Shown one piece after another: positions 37,490-46,480 of a DNA stretch of 64,000 bases (position 1 is the first letter of the stretch; every line of letters begins with the position of its first letter). The notes under the pieces were generated by a model that saw nothing but the letters and a program-made list of their open reading frames with translations, was not told where the DNA came from and ran no database searches. This stretch comes from an uncultured Microcaldota archaeon. GTDB taxonomy: Archaea; Micrarchaeota; Micrarchaeia; Micrarchaeales; Micrarchaeaceae. The stretch covers positions 124,001-188,000 of the forward strand of contig CAISDH010000033.1 of assembly GCA_903884115.1 (NCBI GenBank). Reading direction: 5' to 3'. A program made the position numbers and the translations under genes.

Positions 37490-37741
37490 ATGGCCATCCT
37501 ATTGTCGGAACTATACGGGAAGCAGATAATAAGCAACGCAGGAAAGAAGATCGGCTATGTCGAGGACATAGTGCTCAATTTCGAAAACGGTGCAGTCTCA
37601 AGCCTGCTCATTACAAAGATGGACGACCTCATGAGAAGCACGAACACGGCAAAGCTTCTTGCGAACAACAGCGTGCTCTACGAACGGGTAAAGAGCGTCT
37701 CAGAGACCATAATCGTCGGCAGCGACTCAGTCAAAAAATAG
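37490..37741 (+). CDS. PRC-barrel domain protein (CdpB-like candidate)
   Basis: 83 aa, LLSELYGKQIISNAGKKIGYVEDIVLNFENGAVSSLLI typical PRC-barrel. Confidence 0.82.
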   Translation: MAILLSELYGKQIISNAGKKIGYVEDIVLNFENGAVSSLLITKMDDLMRSTNTAKLLANNSVLYERVKSVSETIIVGSDSVKK

Positions 37742-37820
37742 GGCATAGCGGCGCTCTTAGGTTTCGGATTCAAATACTCCCTCGCATAAGTGCTAAATAT
37801 CTCTCACCAGAAATGCACTT

Positions 37821-38523
37821 ATGACAGACAAAGAGGAATCTGAGCAACTCTCAATATTTAGTGTTAGTTCTAGAAATGACGAATTTCTGGAAGAGCTATA
37901 TGAGAAAGCGATGAAAGAGCTTATCGATTTTTTTGGACTTAACTGGACAAGAAACCGTCCAAACTTATTCTTGGTCAATGACAGGAAGACCATAGACAAA
38001 CTGCGAAGAGCTAAAACGGAGAACTGGATTGTGGGCTGGTCCAGCAAAGGTGATATTTATGTTCTGGATAAGGACCATCATCGGTAGCAACCATAAATAC
38101 TCTGATGAAGAATACTTCCGCTTGATAAAACACGAATTGGCCCATGTCCTCTCCAGTAACCTTTCCGACGCTAATTCCGAACTTGACCGAAATTCAAGGT
38201 CTTTAGGACCGTGCTGGCTCTGGGAGGGCGTTTCTGTCTATCTTGCCGGGCAGATTTTTGATGAGAATATCAAACTACACAGTTTTCTAGAATATTATGA
38301 TAAGTTCGGCCCTGGCGTGTATGCAGAAGGGGGAATTGCTGTCAAGTACCTTGTTGAAAAGCATGGGAAGGCCAAGCTACTGGCGCTTATCAAATCTATG
38401 AAGGATGTCAAGTCTGAAGACGAGTTCAAAAAGTTATTCAAACGGATTTATGGATTTGAGTTGGAATACCGTAATTTTACAAATACCGATAGTGTCCAGC
38501 AAAAGGAGCGTAAGCCGAAATGA
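37821..38523 (+). pseudogene. Gluzincin-type metallopeptidase split by a frame change
   Basis: First frame ends ...GDIYVLDKDHHR* (38087); the +1 frame continues SNHKYSDEEYFRLIKHELAHVLSS...CWLWEGVSVYLAGQ. HELAH plus WEG are the zinc-binding motifs. Confidence 0.7.
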
Positions 38524-38535
38524 GTGCCGAATTAG

Positions 38536-38667
38536 CTAGTCCGTTGACACTTCCTTGGCTAGGTTTGACCTTTTCTTCACCAGTATCCTGTAGCCGCAGT
38601 ACGTGCACCTGACGAAGTTGTCAAGCTGTTTTATCTGTTTGCCGCAATGGGCGCATACGTAAGCCAT
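38536..38667 (-). CDS. rpoP: DNA-directed RNA polymerase subunit P (Rpb12-like; not in supplied ORF track)
   Basis: Minus-strand translation MAYVCAHCGKQIKQLDNFVRCTYCGYRILVKKRSNLAKEVSTD*; CxxC...RCxYCGYRILxKKR is the RpoP signature; GTGAT SD upstream; follows L37Ae. Confidence 0.93.
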   Translation of the reverse strand: MAYVCAHCGKQIKQLDNFVRCTYCGYRILVKKRSNLAKEVSTD

Positions 38668-38671
38668 TCAA

Positions 38672-38926
38672 TCACTGTTTAGCATCAATTACTGCTTTAT
38701 GCCCCTCTATGAGCCTCTTTGCAGCATCGCCTGCCGGAGTCCTCATCGTGTACGCTCCGCCGGCATACGTGGTGTTGCAGTGCTTGCATCTCCATATGGA
38801 GGTGCCTATCCTGCGCACAGCGGTCTTTCCGCATGCATCGCACTTGTAGAGCGTGCGCTTCTCCTGCATGATCTTGGCTGCACGCTTCCTTATGCTTGTG
38901 CCGTATCTTATGCTTGAATTTGCCGT
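38672..38926 (-). CDS. rpl37ae: Ribosomal protein L37Ae; probable ACG start
   Basis: KCDACGKTAVRRIGTSIWRCKHCNTTYAGGAYTMRTPAG. The in-frame upstream sequence [ACG]ANSSIRYGTSIRKRAAKI matches the conserved L37Ae N-terminus; ATG 38869 would remove it. Confidence 0.88.
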   Translation of the reverse strand, partial: TANSSIRYGTSIRKRAAKIMQEKRTLYKCDACGKTAVRRIGTSIWRCKHCNTTYAGGAYTMRTPAGDAAKRLIEGHKAVIDAKQ

Positions 38927-38930
38927 ACAA

Positions 38931-39722
38931 TCACACTCGTTTCTCTATGAGAGATTTTAGCTCTACATGCTTATTAAATGATATGCCGACGAGCTCCTCT
39001 ATCTCTTTCTGGTAGAAGCTGCCTCTGAGGCCCTTCTGCATCGACCTTATGCTGCTACCGTCGTTAGTCACGGTCAGCCTCGCATCAGAAGCGATCTCCT
39101 CATCAAGCGAGGGGTCAAGCAAGATGCTTCCGCCTATTTTCGCAAACGTCGTGGAGGTGACTATGTTGTCTATCTTGAGCCTGTTCTTCCTGTTCTCGTG
39201 TATCACCTTGCCGTCCTCATAGGTTGGCATAGTGGAGTTGAGCAGCGCGCTCATTGCCGCAATCTCGCACGCGTCGAATAGGTTTCCACCGTAGTTAAGC
39301 ACGTACACGTCTATGTAAACGCCCCATGCCTTCCCCTCCTCTATGAATAGGCTCTTCAGGTCTATGCAGCTGCCTGCGCGTATGCCCCTGTCTGTGACCC
39401 TTGAAAGCTCAATGGCCTCTGGGGTTGGCGGCCCGCTCTCATATTTTGAGTGTGCCAGCGGCAGAAGCTCAGCAGCAACTGTCATGTTGCCCTGGTCTGG
39501 AGTGTCAGTCATTGGCGCCTCAAGCGCTATCTTGACTCCTGCAAGGACCTTTGTGCGGCCCAGCTCCACCTGCGCGGATCCTTCTGCGTTGCCCATCGTG
39601 CCAGGGGTGATGCGCATGTTGCGGAAATCGAACATGCCCCTGCTGTCCTCGCGCATGTTCTTAGCGAGCATGCTCTTTATGTAATTGACTTTTATCATGT
39701 CTATGCTTTCCATTTTCATCAA
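38931..39722 (-). CDS. rrp42: Exosome complex subunit Rrp42
   Basis: RNase PH fold (GSAQVELGRTKVLAGVKIALEAP); downstream of Rrp41. Confidence 0.93.
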   Translation of the reverse strand: MMKMESIDMIKVNYIKSMLAKNMREDSRGMFDFRNMRITPGTMGNAEGSAQVELGRTKVLAGVKIALEAPMTDTPDQGNMTVAAELLPLAHSKYESGPPTPEAIELSRVTDRGIRAGSCIDLKSLFIEEGKAWGVYIDVYVLNYGGNLFDACEIAAMSALLNSTMPTYEDGKVIHENRKNRLKIDNIVTSTTFAKIGGSILLDPSLDEEIASDARLTVTNDGSSIRSMQKGLRGSFYQKEIEELVGISFNKHVELKSLIEKRV

Positions 39723-40456
39723 CTCTCGTATTTCTTTGATATGCTATCGTAATTCTCCTTAAGCGCATCTATCTGCTTCTTGGATATATCCTTGCCTGCG
39801 CTCAGCACCATGCTTATGCCTCTTGACAGCTGCTCCCTGCTAAGCCCGCCGTCCATCTGGAGCAGCAGTATCTCGCCGTCGCGCGGCGCTACAGCTATCG
39901 GCATGTCGCTGTCAGAGTAGTTGTCCTCTATCATGTTGAGGTCAAGGGCAAGCTTGTCGTCTATCCTGCCCACAGACACCGCATAGACAAGATCCCTCAT
40001 CGGTATGCCCGCGCTTGCCATGGCAACAGAGGCGGCAGTTATGCCAGCGGCGCGTGTTCCTCCATCGCCCTGCAGCACCTCTACGAATATGTCTATCTCG
40101 CTGCCTGGGAACTCATTGAGAAATACGACGTTCTCGAACACCTCCTTGATGACTTTTGATATCTCCGTGGATCTTCGTGAAGGGCCGCTTCTCCCGTGTT
40201 CAGAGAGGTTTGAGAACGGCGACATCGCGTACCGGCATTTTATTATCGCCTTGGAAGGGTCCATCATGTGCTTTGGCATCGCCTCCTTCGGTCCGTACAC
40301 TGCGGCAATTATCTTGTTGTTGCCCCATTCCACATACGCGGATCCGCTGGCATTGTCGATCACGCCTGCCTTTATGCTTAAAGGTCTAAGCTCGTCGAAG
40401 TTCCTGCCGTCCAACCTCTTGTTGTTCACTATCAATTCTGGCTTGTTGCTTTTCAT
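39719..40456 (-). CDS. rrp41: Exosome complex subunit Rrp41
   Basis: RLDGRNFDELRPLSIKAGVIDNASGSAYVEWGNNKIIAAVYGPKE; DIFVEVLQGDGGTRAAGITAAS. Confidence 0.95.
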   Translation of the reverse strand: MKSNKPELIVNNKRLDGRNFDELRPLSIKAGVIDNASGSAYVEWGNNKIIAAVYGPKEAMPKHMMDPSKAIIKCRYAMSPFSNLSEHGRSGPSRRSTEISKVIKEVFENVVFLNEFPGSEIDIFVEVLQGDGGTRAAGITAASVAMASAGIPMRDLVYAVSVGRIDDKLALDLNMIEDNYSDSDMPIAVAPRDGEILLLQMDGGLSREQLSRGISMVLSAGKDISKKQIDALKENYDSISKKYES

Positions 40457-41082
40457 ATAGTTCCCTTTTCAATATCATTTCCAATGATGCCTTTCTCTTT
40501 CTCGAGCATCTCTTTGATGCGCATTGTAAGTCCTGGCACGTGCGCCTCCTCGCATACGCGCTCAATCGCCGCGACCGCACGCGCGCTATTCTCCCCGCTG
40601 ATCCATACCAGTCCGTTCATGCCGACCACTATGCGCACGGCAGTGAGGTCTGCTATCTGGTTGATCATCGTGTTGCTCTTTCCTATCAGCCGCGGCACCT
40701 TCGAGGGCTTCACCTTCATCAGTATGCCACCGTGCAGCTCGCTTGACCCTTCCAATATGGCCGTCCTCCTGTTTTCAACATCCCTTATCACTGCGCTTAT
40801 GATGCTGCCCTTTTCCGGAGCAGTCTCGTACTTGCGCAGCACTATAAGGCCGCGCACAAAGGATGACAGGTCAACTATGCAAACGCTGCCCTTGGCTGAA
40901 GCAACCGTGCCCACAACAGAATCGCCAACATTCGCCTTCCACGTTCCTTCCAATGGTACAATCTCGCGTTCATCGTAGATGCCCAGCATCTTCGAGTAGG
41001 TGTTGCCGCCCTGAACGTATGAATTTTCCAGCCTGATGGGCCTTGATGCTATAAGTTCTCCAGGTACTACAATCTTTTTCGT
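40453..41082 (-). CDS. rrp4: Exosome RNA-binding subunit Rrp4; probable ACG start
   Basis: N-terminus [ACG]KKIVVPGELIASRPIRLENSYVQGGNTYSKMLGIYDEREIVPLEG, S1 and KH domains (KVPRLIGKSNTMINQI). ORF track begins at internal ATG 40989. Confidence 0.9.
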   Translation of the reverse strand, partial: TKKIVVPGELIASRPIRLENSYVQGGNTYSKMLGIYDEREIVPLEGTWKANVGDSVVGTVASAKGSVCIVDLSSFVRGLIVLRKYETAPEKGSIISAVIRDVENRRTAILEGSSELHGGILMKVKPSKVPRLIGKSNTMINQIADLTAVRIVVGMNGLVWISGENSARAVAAIERVCEEAHVPGLTMRIKEMLEKEKGIIGNDIEKGTI

Positions 41083-41086
41083 TTAA

Positions 41087-41770
41087 TCACTTCTCTATCT
41101 TTACGTCAGCCTGCCCCTGCGCAGCATTGTTTATGCGCTCCAAGAAATCACTCTGCATGCCTGCAGGGAATTCCAGCGACGCTTGCAGGCTGCCGTCGCC
41201 GAGCCAGCGCTCCGATTTCATGCCAAAACGCTTGAGCGTGCCGTATGCGCGGTTCGCAAAAGCGGCGGGCACTGTGACGGTCATCCTTATTGTTGTAAAC
41301 TTTATCGGCATTATGACGCTTAGCTTCTTGACGACATCATCGACCTGCTCGCTCGCGTTCTTGAACGGGTCTATGTTGACCTTGGCCTCTTTCATTGCGT
41401 TCTCTATTCGCATCGGCGGGTTGGGTGCGTTCGTCCTCGGGTCTATGGAATTCGTCGCTATGATGTCTATTATCTGCTTGCGCTTCTCCTCTGTCCGCAG
41501 GTTTCGCTGCTCTGCGGTCATCGGAACGTCGCCCTCCTTCAGTATGGCGTCAACAACCTTGTCGATGTCGTTTGTGCCGAACACCTTCTTTATCTTCTCG
41601 CTGTTCTGCCTCTCGTTCTTTCTTGCGTCCTTGAACACTTCCTCTGTCTGCAGGACGCTGAGCGGGTCGGTGCGCTTGCCTGTCACGTATTCGTATGCCA
41701 TGTCTGCATCGACAAGGATCTCGAACTCTTCACCGCCTTTACGCAGTTTAACGGTCACTATTTTCTGCAT
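41087..41770 (-). CDS. sdo1: SBDS/SDO1-family ribosome maturation protein
   Basis: [47 protein letters not shown]. Confidence 0.94.
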   Translation of the reverse strand: MQKIVTVKLRKGGEEFEILVDADMAYEYVTGKRTDPLSVLQTEEVFKDARKNERQNSEKIKKVFGTNDIDKVVDAILKEGDVPMTAEQRNLRTEEKRKQIIDIIATNSIDPRTNAPNPPMRIENAMKEAKVNIDPFKNASEQVDDVVKKLSVIMPIKFTTIRMTVTVPAAFANRAYGTLKRFGMKSERWLGDGSLQASLEFPAGMQSDFLERINNAAQGQADVKIEK

Positions 41771-41794
41771 CAATACCACAAAGAATAGAAGAGT

Positions 41795-42490
41795 TTAGAC
41801 GTATTTTGCTATCTGTTCAGGTGTGAATGTGGCAAAGCCTGCACTCTTCGTAACTGTTGATATGTCCACGTTGTTCTCGTCGAGAGTGCCCTCCTGCACC
41901 TTCTTGATTATGCTGATGCCGAGGTTTATGGCATCGTCGATAGACATGCTTTCCTTGTAATTCTTTACAAGTATCTCCTCTGCTGTCTTCTTGCCCGCGC
42001 CTATCGCTTCGGCCTTGTAGCCCAGATAAGCGGCGCTGGGATCCACTTCGAACAGCTTCGGACTGCTGTCTATGCCTGCAACCAGCAGCGATATGGCATA
42101 GGGACGTATGCCCCCATACTGCGTTGCCACTTGCATCTCTTCCGAGATTTCCTTAGTGAGCATCTCAACCGATTCCGTCTCGTTGTATATCATCCTGTGC
42201 GACTGCGCCTTGTTCCTGAGCAGCGCTATGAGGTGCATGCCATCGGATATCATGCCGCTGTATGCAACACCTATGAACGAATCTACACGAAATATCTTCT
42301 GCACTGTGCTTGATACCGCAAGAGGCTCTGTGATGTTCTTGTGCGCCACTAGCACCACTCCGTTCTCTACCACTATGCCCATCGCTGTGGCTCCCTTTCT
42401 CACGTTCTCTCTTGCATAGTCGACCTGGAAGAGACGTCCGTCTGGACTGAACATGACTCCGCGGTCATATGCTTGTATGTTAGGATACAT
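41795..42490 (-). CDS. psmA: Proteasome subunit alpha
   Basis: YDRGVMFSPDGRLFQVDYARENVRKGATAMGI. Confidence 0.95.
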   Translation of the reverse strand: MYPNIQAYDRGVMFSPDGRLFQVDYARENVRKGATAMGIVVENGVVLVAHKNITEPLAVSSTVQKIFRVDSFIGVAYSGMISDGMHLIALLRNKAQSHRMIYNETESVEMLTKEISEEMQVATQYGGIRPYAISLLVAGIDSSPKLFEVDPSAAYLGYKAEAIGAGKKTAEEILVKNYKESMSIDDAINLGISIIKKVQEGTLDENNVDISTVTKSAGFATFTPEQIAKYV

Positions 42491-42588
42491 CAGTTCACCA
42501 TCTATCCGATTAAAAGCAAAGCATTAGCACATCATTTTCTGATATAAGATTTATAACTCTTTCTAATCTGGTGCCGGTGCACGTGCCT

Positions 42589-42912
42589 CTATGCCCTGCT
42601 GCCCTCTTTCAGCAGCGCCTTTATGGTTCCGGAGCTCTTCAGCGTGTAGAATGCGGTCTCTGTACTATCAAGCTTCTTTATCATCGCAAGCGCCAGCGCA
42701 AGCTCCTTGTGCCCTTCGAGGCTCGCGCGCATGACGAACCTGCGCTCGTTCACGAATCCAGTTATCTTTGGGTTGACGCTCGGGTAGTGCATAGTGCCTA
42801 TCTGCGCGAGCAGCGCGGCGCCCAGCCTGCGCTCGAAGAGTGTCCTGTCCCTCTCTCCTATCGCGGTGGAGCACTCCACCAGCAGATACCTGCGCTTAAT
42901 CTTCATCGCCAT
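42589..42912 (-). CDS. rnp2: RNase P protein component Pop5-like
   Basis: KIKRRYLLVEC...; adjacent to Rpp30 and the proteasome/exosome cluster. Confidence 0.8.
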   Translation of the reverse strand: MAMKIKRRYLLVECSTAIGERDRTLFERRLGAALLAQIGTMHYPSVNPKITGFVNERRFVMRASLEGHKELALALAMIKKLDSTETAFYTLKSSGTIKALLKEGSRA

Positions 42913-43423
42913 TCACAATCGCCTTGTTGACCGTGCTTATGCTGTACCTTGCATACTGCTCTTCAGCCCCAAGCAGCCTCGCGTATTCTATGAGCTGCAT
43001 GCTGGAGCAAAGCGCAGCCCCTGACGAAGCAAGGCTGACGAAACTCACGTGCACGCCCTTGCCCTTGACATAATCGAACAGCCCTTTCATCAGGAATATC
43101 GCCTTCGCGCGCTCCATGCCCTCTTTTGATGTTATCGCGTTCATTGGCATGCACAGCGCCGTGCCCTTTTTCACCATCGTGTCTATCAGGCTCCTGTCTA
43201 TGCGCATGTCCTCGATGATCAGCGCACGTGCGCCTGCCCTTGACGCCTCTGTGAGCGCCTCCTTGTTCGTCCCGGAGACTATCGCATTGGAGAAATTGCC
43301 CTTCTTGCCGGCACTAAGCATCGCAACATCCTTGCCTGTCAGGAATATGTGCCTGAAGCCAAGCGAGGATTCGATGCCTGCGCCAACACTGCAACCCTGC
43401 AGTGCTATATCGTAATAGCCCAC
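42896..43423 (-). CDS. rnp3: RNase P protein component Rpp30-like
   Basis: YYDIALQG start, TIM-barrel-like Rpp30 pattern, LIEYARLL; GTG start. Confidence 0.82.
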   Translation of the reverse strand: MGYYDIALQGCSVGAGIESSLGFRHIFLTGKDVAMLSAGKKGNFSNAIVSGTNKEALTEASRAGARALIIEDMRIDRSLIDTMVKKGTALCMPMNAITSKEGMERAKAIFLMKGLFDYVKGKGVHVSFVSLASSGAALCSSMQLIEYARLLGAEEQYARYSISTVNKAIVNGDED

Positions 43424-43431
43424 TGCAACAC

Positions 43432-44655
43432 CTAGCTCTGCTTCTCCGGCTCTTTCTGCTCTGCAGGCTCTGACCCGAAGAGATCCTTCTCGAGCACTTC
43501 CTGCGTCTTCTGCACCGGTGACATGAGCTTTATGAGCTTTGTGTGGCCGCGTATGCCCTTGCCGGATTCGAACGACACTATCAAGCCTTGCATGCTGAGC
43601 TCAGACAGGTATTTCCTGTACCAGCGCTCGCTCTTTGCCTCCTTGTGCAGGCTCTCCGCAATGCTCCTGTACCTGTTGTAGACTTCGCCGCTGAACAGAT
43701 ACGTGTCGACGCCGTCGGTGAGCTTCTTGTACGAACCTCCGCTAAGAGTCAGCTTGGTGAGCGCGTACAGCACCAGCTTGTAGTGTTCGGGCAGCGTGAC
43801 TATGAGGTCGTAGACGACCTCCCTTTCGGCTATCTTGGAAGCCTCTTCCGCCTCTTTCATCGTAACGCGGTCGGCCCCTCTTTCATCGGCAAGCTCCCCT
43901 GCCTCTGATAGTATCTTCAGCGAGAGCCTAGCATCTCCGCCTTCCTTGTAAGCCATCGAAGCGATGTAATGGAGCACGTCGTCGCCCACCGTGCCCTCCT
44001 TGAATGCCTGCGGTATCCTGTCCTTGAGTATGGCATAAAGCTCTGTAGCATAATACGACGGGAACACGAGCTCAGTCTCGTACAGCGATGACAGGCTTCT
44101 CGGGTCTAAGTCTTCCTTGAACGAGACCTTGTTTGATATGCCTATTATCGTGACTCCGCCTGCCTTTATATCAGCGTTTATCCTTGTCAGCGTGTACACG
44201 AGGTCGTCGAGGTCCCTGACCATGTCTATCTCGTCGAGCACCACGACCAGCGTCTTGCTGTCCTCCTCTATCCAGCTGGTTACCTTCTCGTACAGGTCCA
44301 CGGCGCTGTAGCCGCGCTTCGCATACGTCGGCAGGTGGTCGCTGACGATCTTGTTCAGCACCCTGTACCTGGAGTTGTAGATCCTGCAGTTCGCATAAGA
44401 GATCTTGGTTTTGGTGTTGGGTATGCTCTTTACCTCGTCTATCACATAGTGAGTGCACGAGGTCTTGCCTGTGCCCGTCCTGCCGTATATGAACAGGTTC
44501 CTGCCGCGCTCCCCCTTGAGCGCAGGCGCTATGGCCTTCTCGATGTTGCTGATCTCCTTTTCTCGGAATACAAGCTTCTTCGGAGTGTAATGGAGCGAGA
44601 GTATGCCCCTATCTGCGAATACCTTTGATTCAATGAGAAGTTCGTTAAGTGGCAT
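43432..44655 (-). CDS. cdc6: Orc1/Cdc6 replication initiator
   Basis: LFIYGRTGTGKTSCTHYVIDEV, VVVLDEIDMV, ATPase sensor and C-terminal wHTH. Confidence 0.95.
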   Translation of the reverse strand: MPLNELLIESKVFADRGILSLHYTPKKLVFREKEISNIEKAIAPALKGERGRNLFIYGRTGTGKTSCTHYVIDEVKSIPNTKTKISYANCRIYNSRYRVLNKIVSDHLPTYAKRGYSAVDLYEKVTSWIEEDSKTLVVVLDEIDMVRDLDDLVYTLTRINADIKAGGVTIIGISNKVSFKEDLDPRSLSSLYETELVFPSYYATELYAILKDRIPQAFKEGTVGDDVLHYIASMAYKEGGDARLSLKILSEAGELADERGADRVTMKEAEEASKIAEREVVYDLIVTLPEHYKLVLYALTKLTLSGGSYKKLTDGVDTYLFSGEVYNRYRSIAESLHKEAKSERWYRKYLSELSMQGLIVSFESGKGIRGHTKLIKLMSPVQKTQEVLEKDLFGSEPAEQKEPEKQS

Positions 44656-44726
44656 CTTACCCCCTCAGCTGTTGCTGTATGCGCTGCTGTGCTTTTCCGT
44701 ATCAAATATTGGTGCTGATTGATGTT

Positions 44727-45080
44727 TTATAGGTTCTGCAATGCTCCGCTCTCCCTCAGCCTGTTCATGTCAAGCACGCTGTACCTCCACACTATGTCTC
44801 CGCGCTCATCGCTCTGCACAATCCACGGCTTGACTATCACAATGTCATTCTCCTTTATCCAGAAGCGGCGCCTGAGCCTCCCTGGTATCGTGCAAAGCCT
44901 CTCTTTGTCGTCGTTGCACTTGACCATGAACTTCGTGGTTCCCGCGACCTTTATTACCCTGCCTATGTGTTCGTCCTGTGAGGGCACCTTGAGCGCCTGT
45001 ACCTCATCTTCAGAGCGCTGCCCGCCCCTTCCCTTCTTGTGGGCGCCCCCTCCAAACCTTTTTCTTCCAAATCCGGCCAT
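44727..45080 (-). CDS. eif1a: Translation initiation factor aIF1A
   Basis: VIKVAGTTKFMVKCNDDKERLCTIPGRLRRRFWIKENDIVIVKPW. Confidence 0.95.
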   Translation of the reverse strand: MAGFGRKRFGGGAHKKGRGGQRSEDEVQALKVPSQDEHIGRVIKVAGTTKFMVKCNDDKERLCTIPGRLRRRFWIKENDIVIVKPWIVQSDERGDIVWRYSVLDMNRLRESGALQNL

Positions 45081-45093
45081 TTCAACACTCGCT

Positions 45094-45507
45094 CTAGTAG
45101 TTCTTCACCCAGTACCTTGCGCCACACGCATCGCACACAAGATACATGCCTTTCTCCGCTGCCTCAAGGTGCGTATCCGGCTTGTGGCACTCCTTGCAAA
45201 TAACATAAACCTCAAAGTATTTCTTTACGCGCTTGTCCATGTCGTCGCTTGAGAACTTGCTGCTCAGGACAAGCCTCTGCTCCTCGATGCTGACCGGCAC
45301 CGCAAACTCCTTGCTCAGGTAGCGCGAGATATCATCTGGCTTTCTCCTGGCAACATCTGCTATGCCTGCAAGGTTCCTGACTATGGTCTTTGCGCCCTGT
45401 ACCAGCAAATCAACCTTAGGAATCACGAAATCCGAGCGCTCCTTTGTAAGTCCCGGAAGCTTTGCAAAAGCCCTGTCCAGCAGCGCATAGTATTCTTCTT
45501 CGCTCAT
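45094..45507 (-). CDS. eif2b: Translation initiation factor aIF2 beta
   Basis: YYALLDRAF...FEVYVICKECHKPDTHLEAAEKGMYLVCDACGARYWVKNY zinc ribbon. Confidence 0.95.
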   Translation of the reverse strand: MSEEEYYALLDRAFAKLPGLTKERSDFVIPKVDLLVQGAKTIVRNLAGIADVARRKPDDISRYLSKEFAVPVSIEEQRLVLSSKFSSDDMDKRVKKYFEVYVICKECHKPDTHLEAAEKGMYLVCDACGARYWVKNY

Positions 45508-45521
45508 GTACCCCCACATAA

Positions 45522-46223
45522 TTGGGCGCAAACCTATTTATATGGTACAGGGGACTCAAACCATCAATTATTATAATTTTCCAGCGAATGAGAAGCATGG
45601 AACTTTTGGGAAGGGTTGCGATAATAGCTGCTGTTGTCATAGTGATAGCGGCGGTTGCGTTCCTGCTCTCCAGCCACGTAATCTCCGGCGCGCTGACTTC
45701 GCAGCAGGCCGTGCAGTATGTTCTGAGCGACATGCGCGCGAGCAACCCGAGCGCAAACATAACGGTCATCAACGTTTCGGCATCCGCTCTCAAGGCAGGC
45801 AGCTGGAACATAGTATTGAGCGCGGTGTACAACGCTAGCAAGCCGTGCCCCACCTTGTTCATAGAGGACTTTGACTATCCTGCTACCGGCCTTGTGCCTA
45901 GCGTTGACAACCTTTACACTTCACACTGCGTGATCTACGGCATATCGACCGCTCCATCATATGTGATAAGCTCTCCCTACATAGCGATCGCAAGGAGCTA
46001 CAACCAGTCGTTCGCGCCGATAACTGCGTACGTGCGCGCCGCAGGCTACAACAACACATTCGTCCACGCAAGATTCTTCTCGACACTCAATTACTCTGCG
46101 ACACCTCTGAATGAGAACTTCACCAGCGTCTGGCTCATCAACTACACAGCGAAGAGCGCAAACCACTCCGAGTACGTTGTCATGAGCTCCTCGGGTGCCA
46201 TAATCGCAAACTATACCGCGTAG
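45522..46223 (+). CDS. Membrane-anchored secreted hypothetical protein
   Basis: N-terminal TM VAIIAAVVIVIAAVAFLLS, N-glycosylation-rich ectodomain; true start probably ATG near 45588. Confidence 0.55.
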   Translation: MGANLFIWYRGLKPSIIIIFQRMRSMELLGRVAIIAAVVIVIAAVAFLLSSHVISGALTSQQAVQYVLSDMRASNPSANITVINVSASALKAGSWNIVLSAVYNASKPCPTLFIEDFDYPATGLVPSVDNLYTSHCVIYGISTAPSYVISSPYIAIARSYNQSFAPITAYVRAAGYNNTFVHARFFSTLNYSATPLNENFTSVWLINYTAKSANHSEYVVMSSSGAIIANYTA

Positions 46224-46480
46224 ATTCCTGCTCAGCGATTGGCTCAGAACTTGGCTCAGAACTGAACGTGTAGCTCTGTTGCGTCTGCAGAGCCTCCATA
46301 CACCACTTTGTACCGCTCTACAAGTATCTCTTCATTTACGAGAGAACACTAAATTTACCTGACTACACTAGTGCGTATTTGCGGCAACGTGGAACCCCTT
46401 GTCTCCTCGGGAGTTCTTCTGTTACAGAAAAAAACATAAAGCTTTTAAGGCTTATCAGCCGAATACACCCAGGCGATCAG

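Noticed and set aside
38697-38930. TTG-start ORF (MYGKFKHKIRHK...) overlapping L37Ae, suggesting a +1 frameshift start for L37Ae
   Set aside because: The in-frame ACG at 38926 explains the L37Ae N-terminus without a frameshift and has a matching SD; the alternative frame is not protein-like beyond the overlap.
46224-46480. Possible ncRNA before ftsZ (short direct repeats GCTCAGAACT and a weak hairpin)
   Set aside because: No convincing conserved motif or promoter arrangement; repeats too short to claim.
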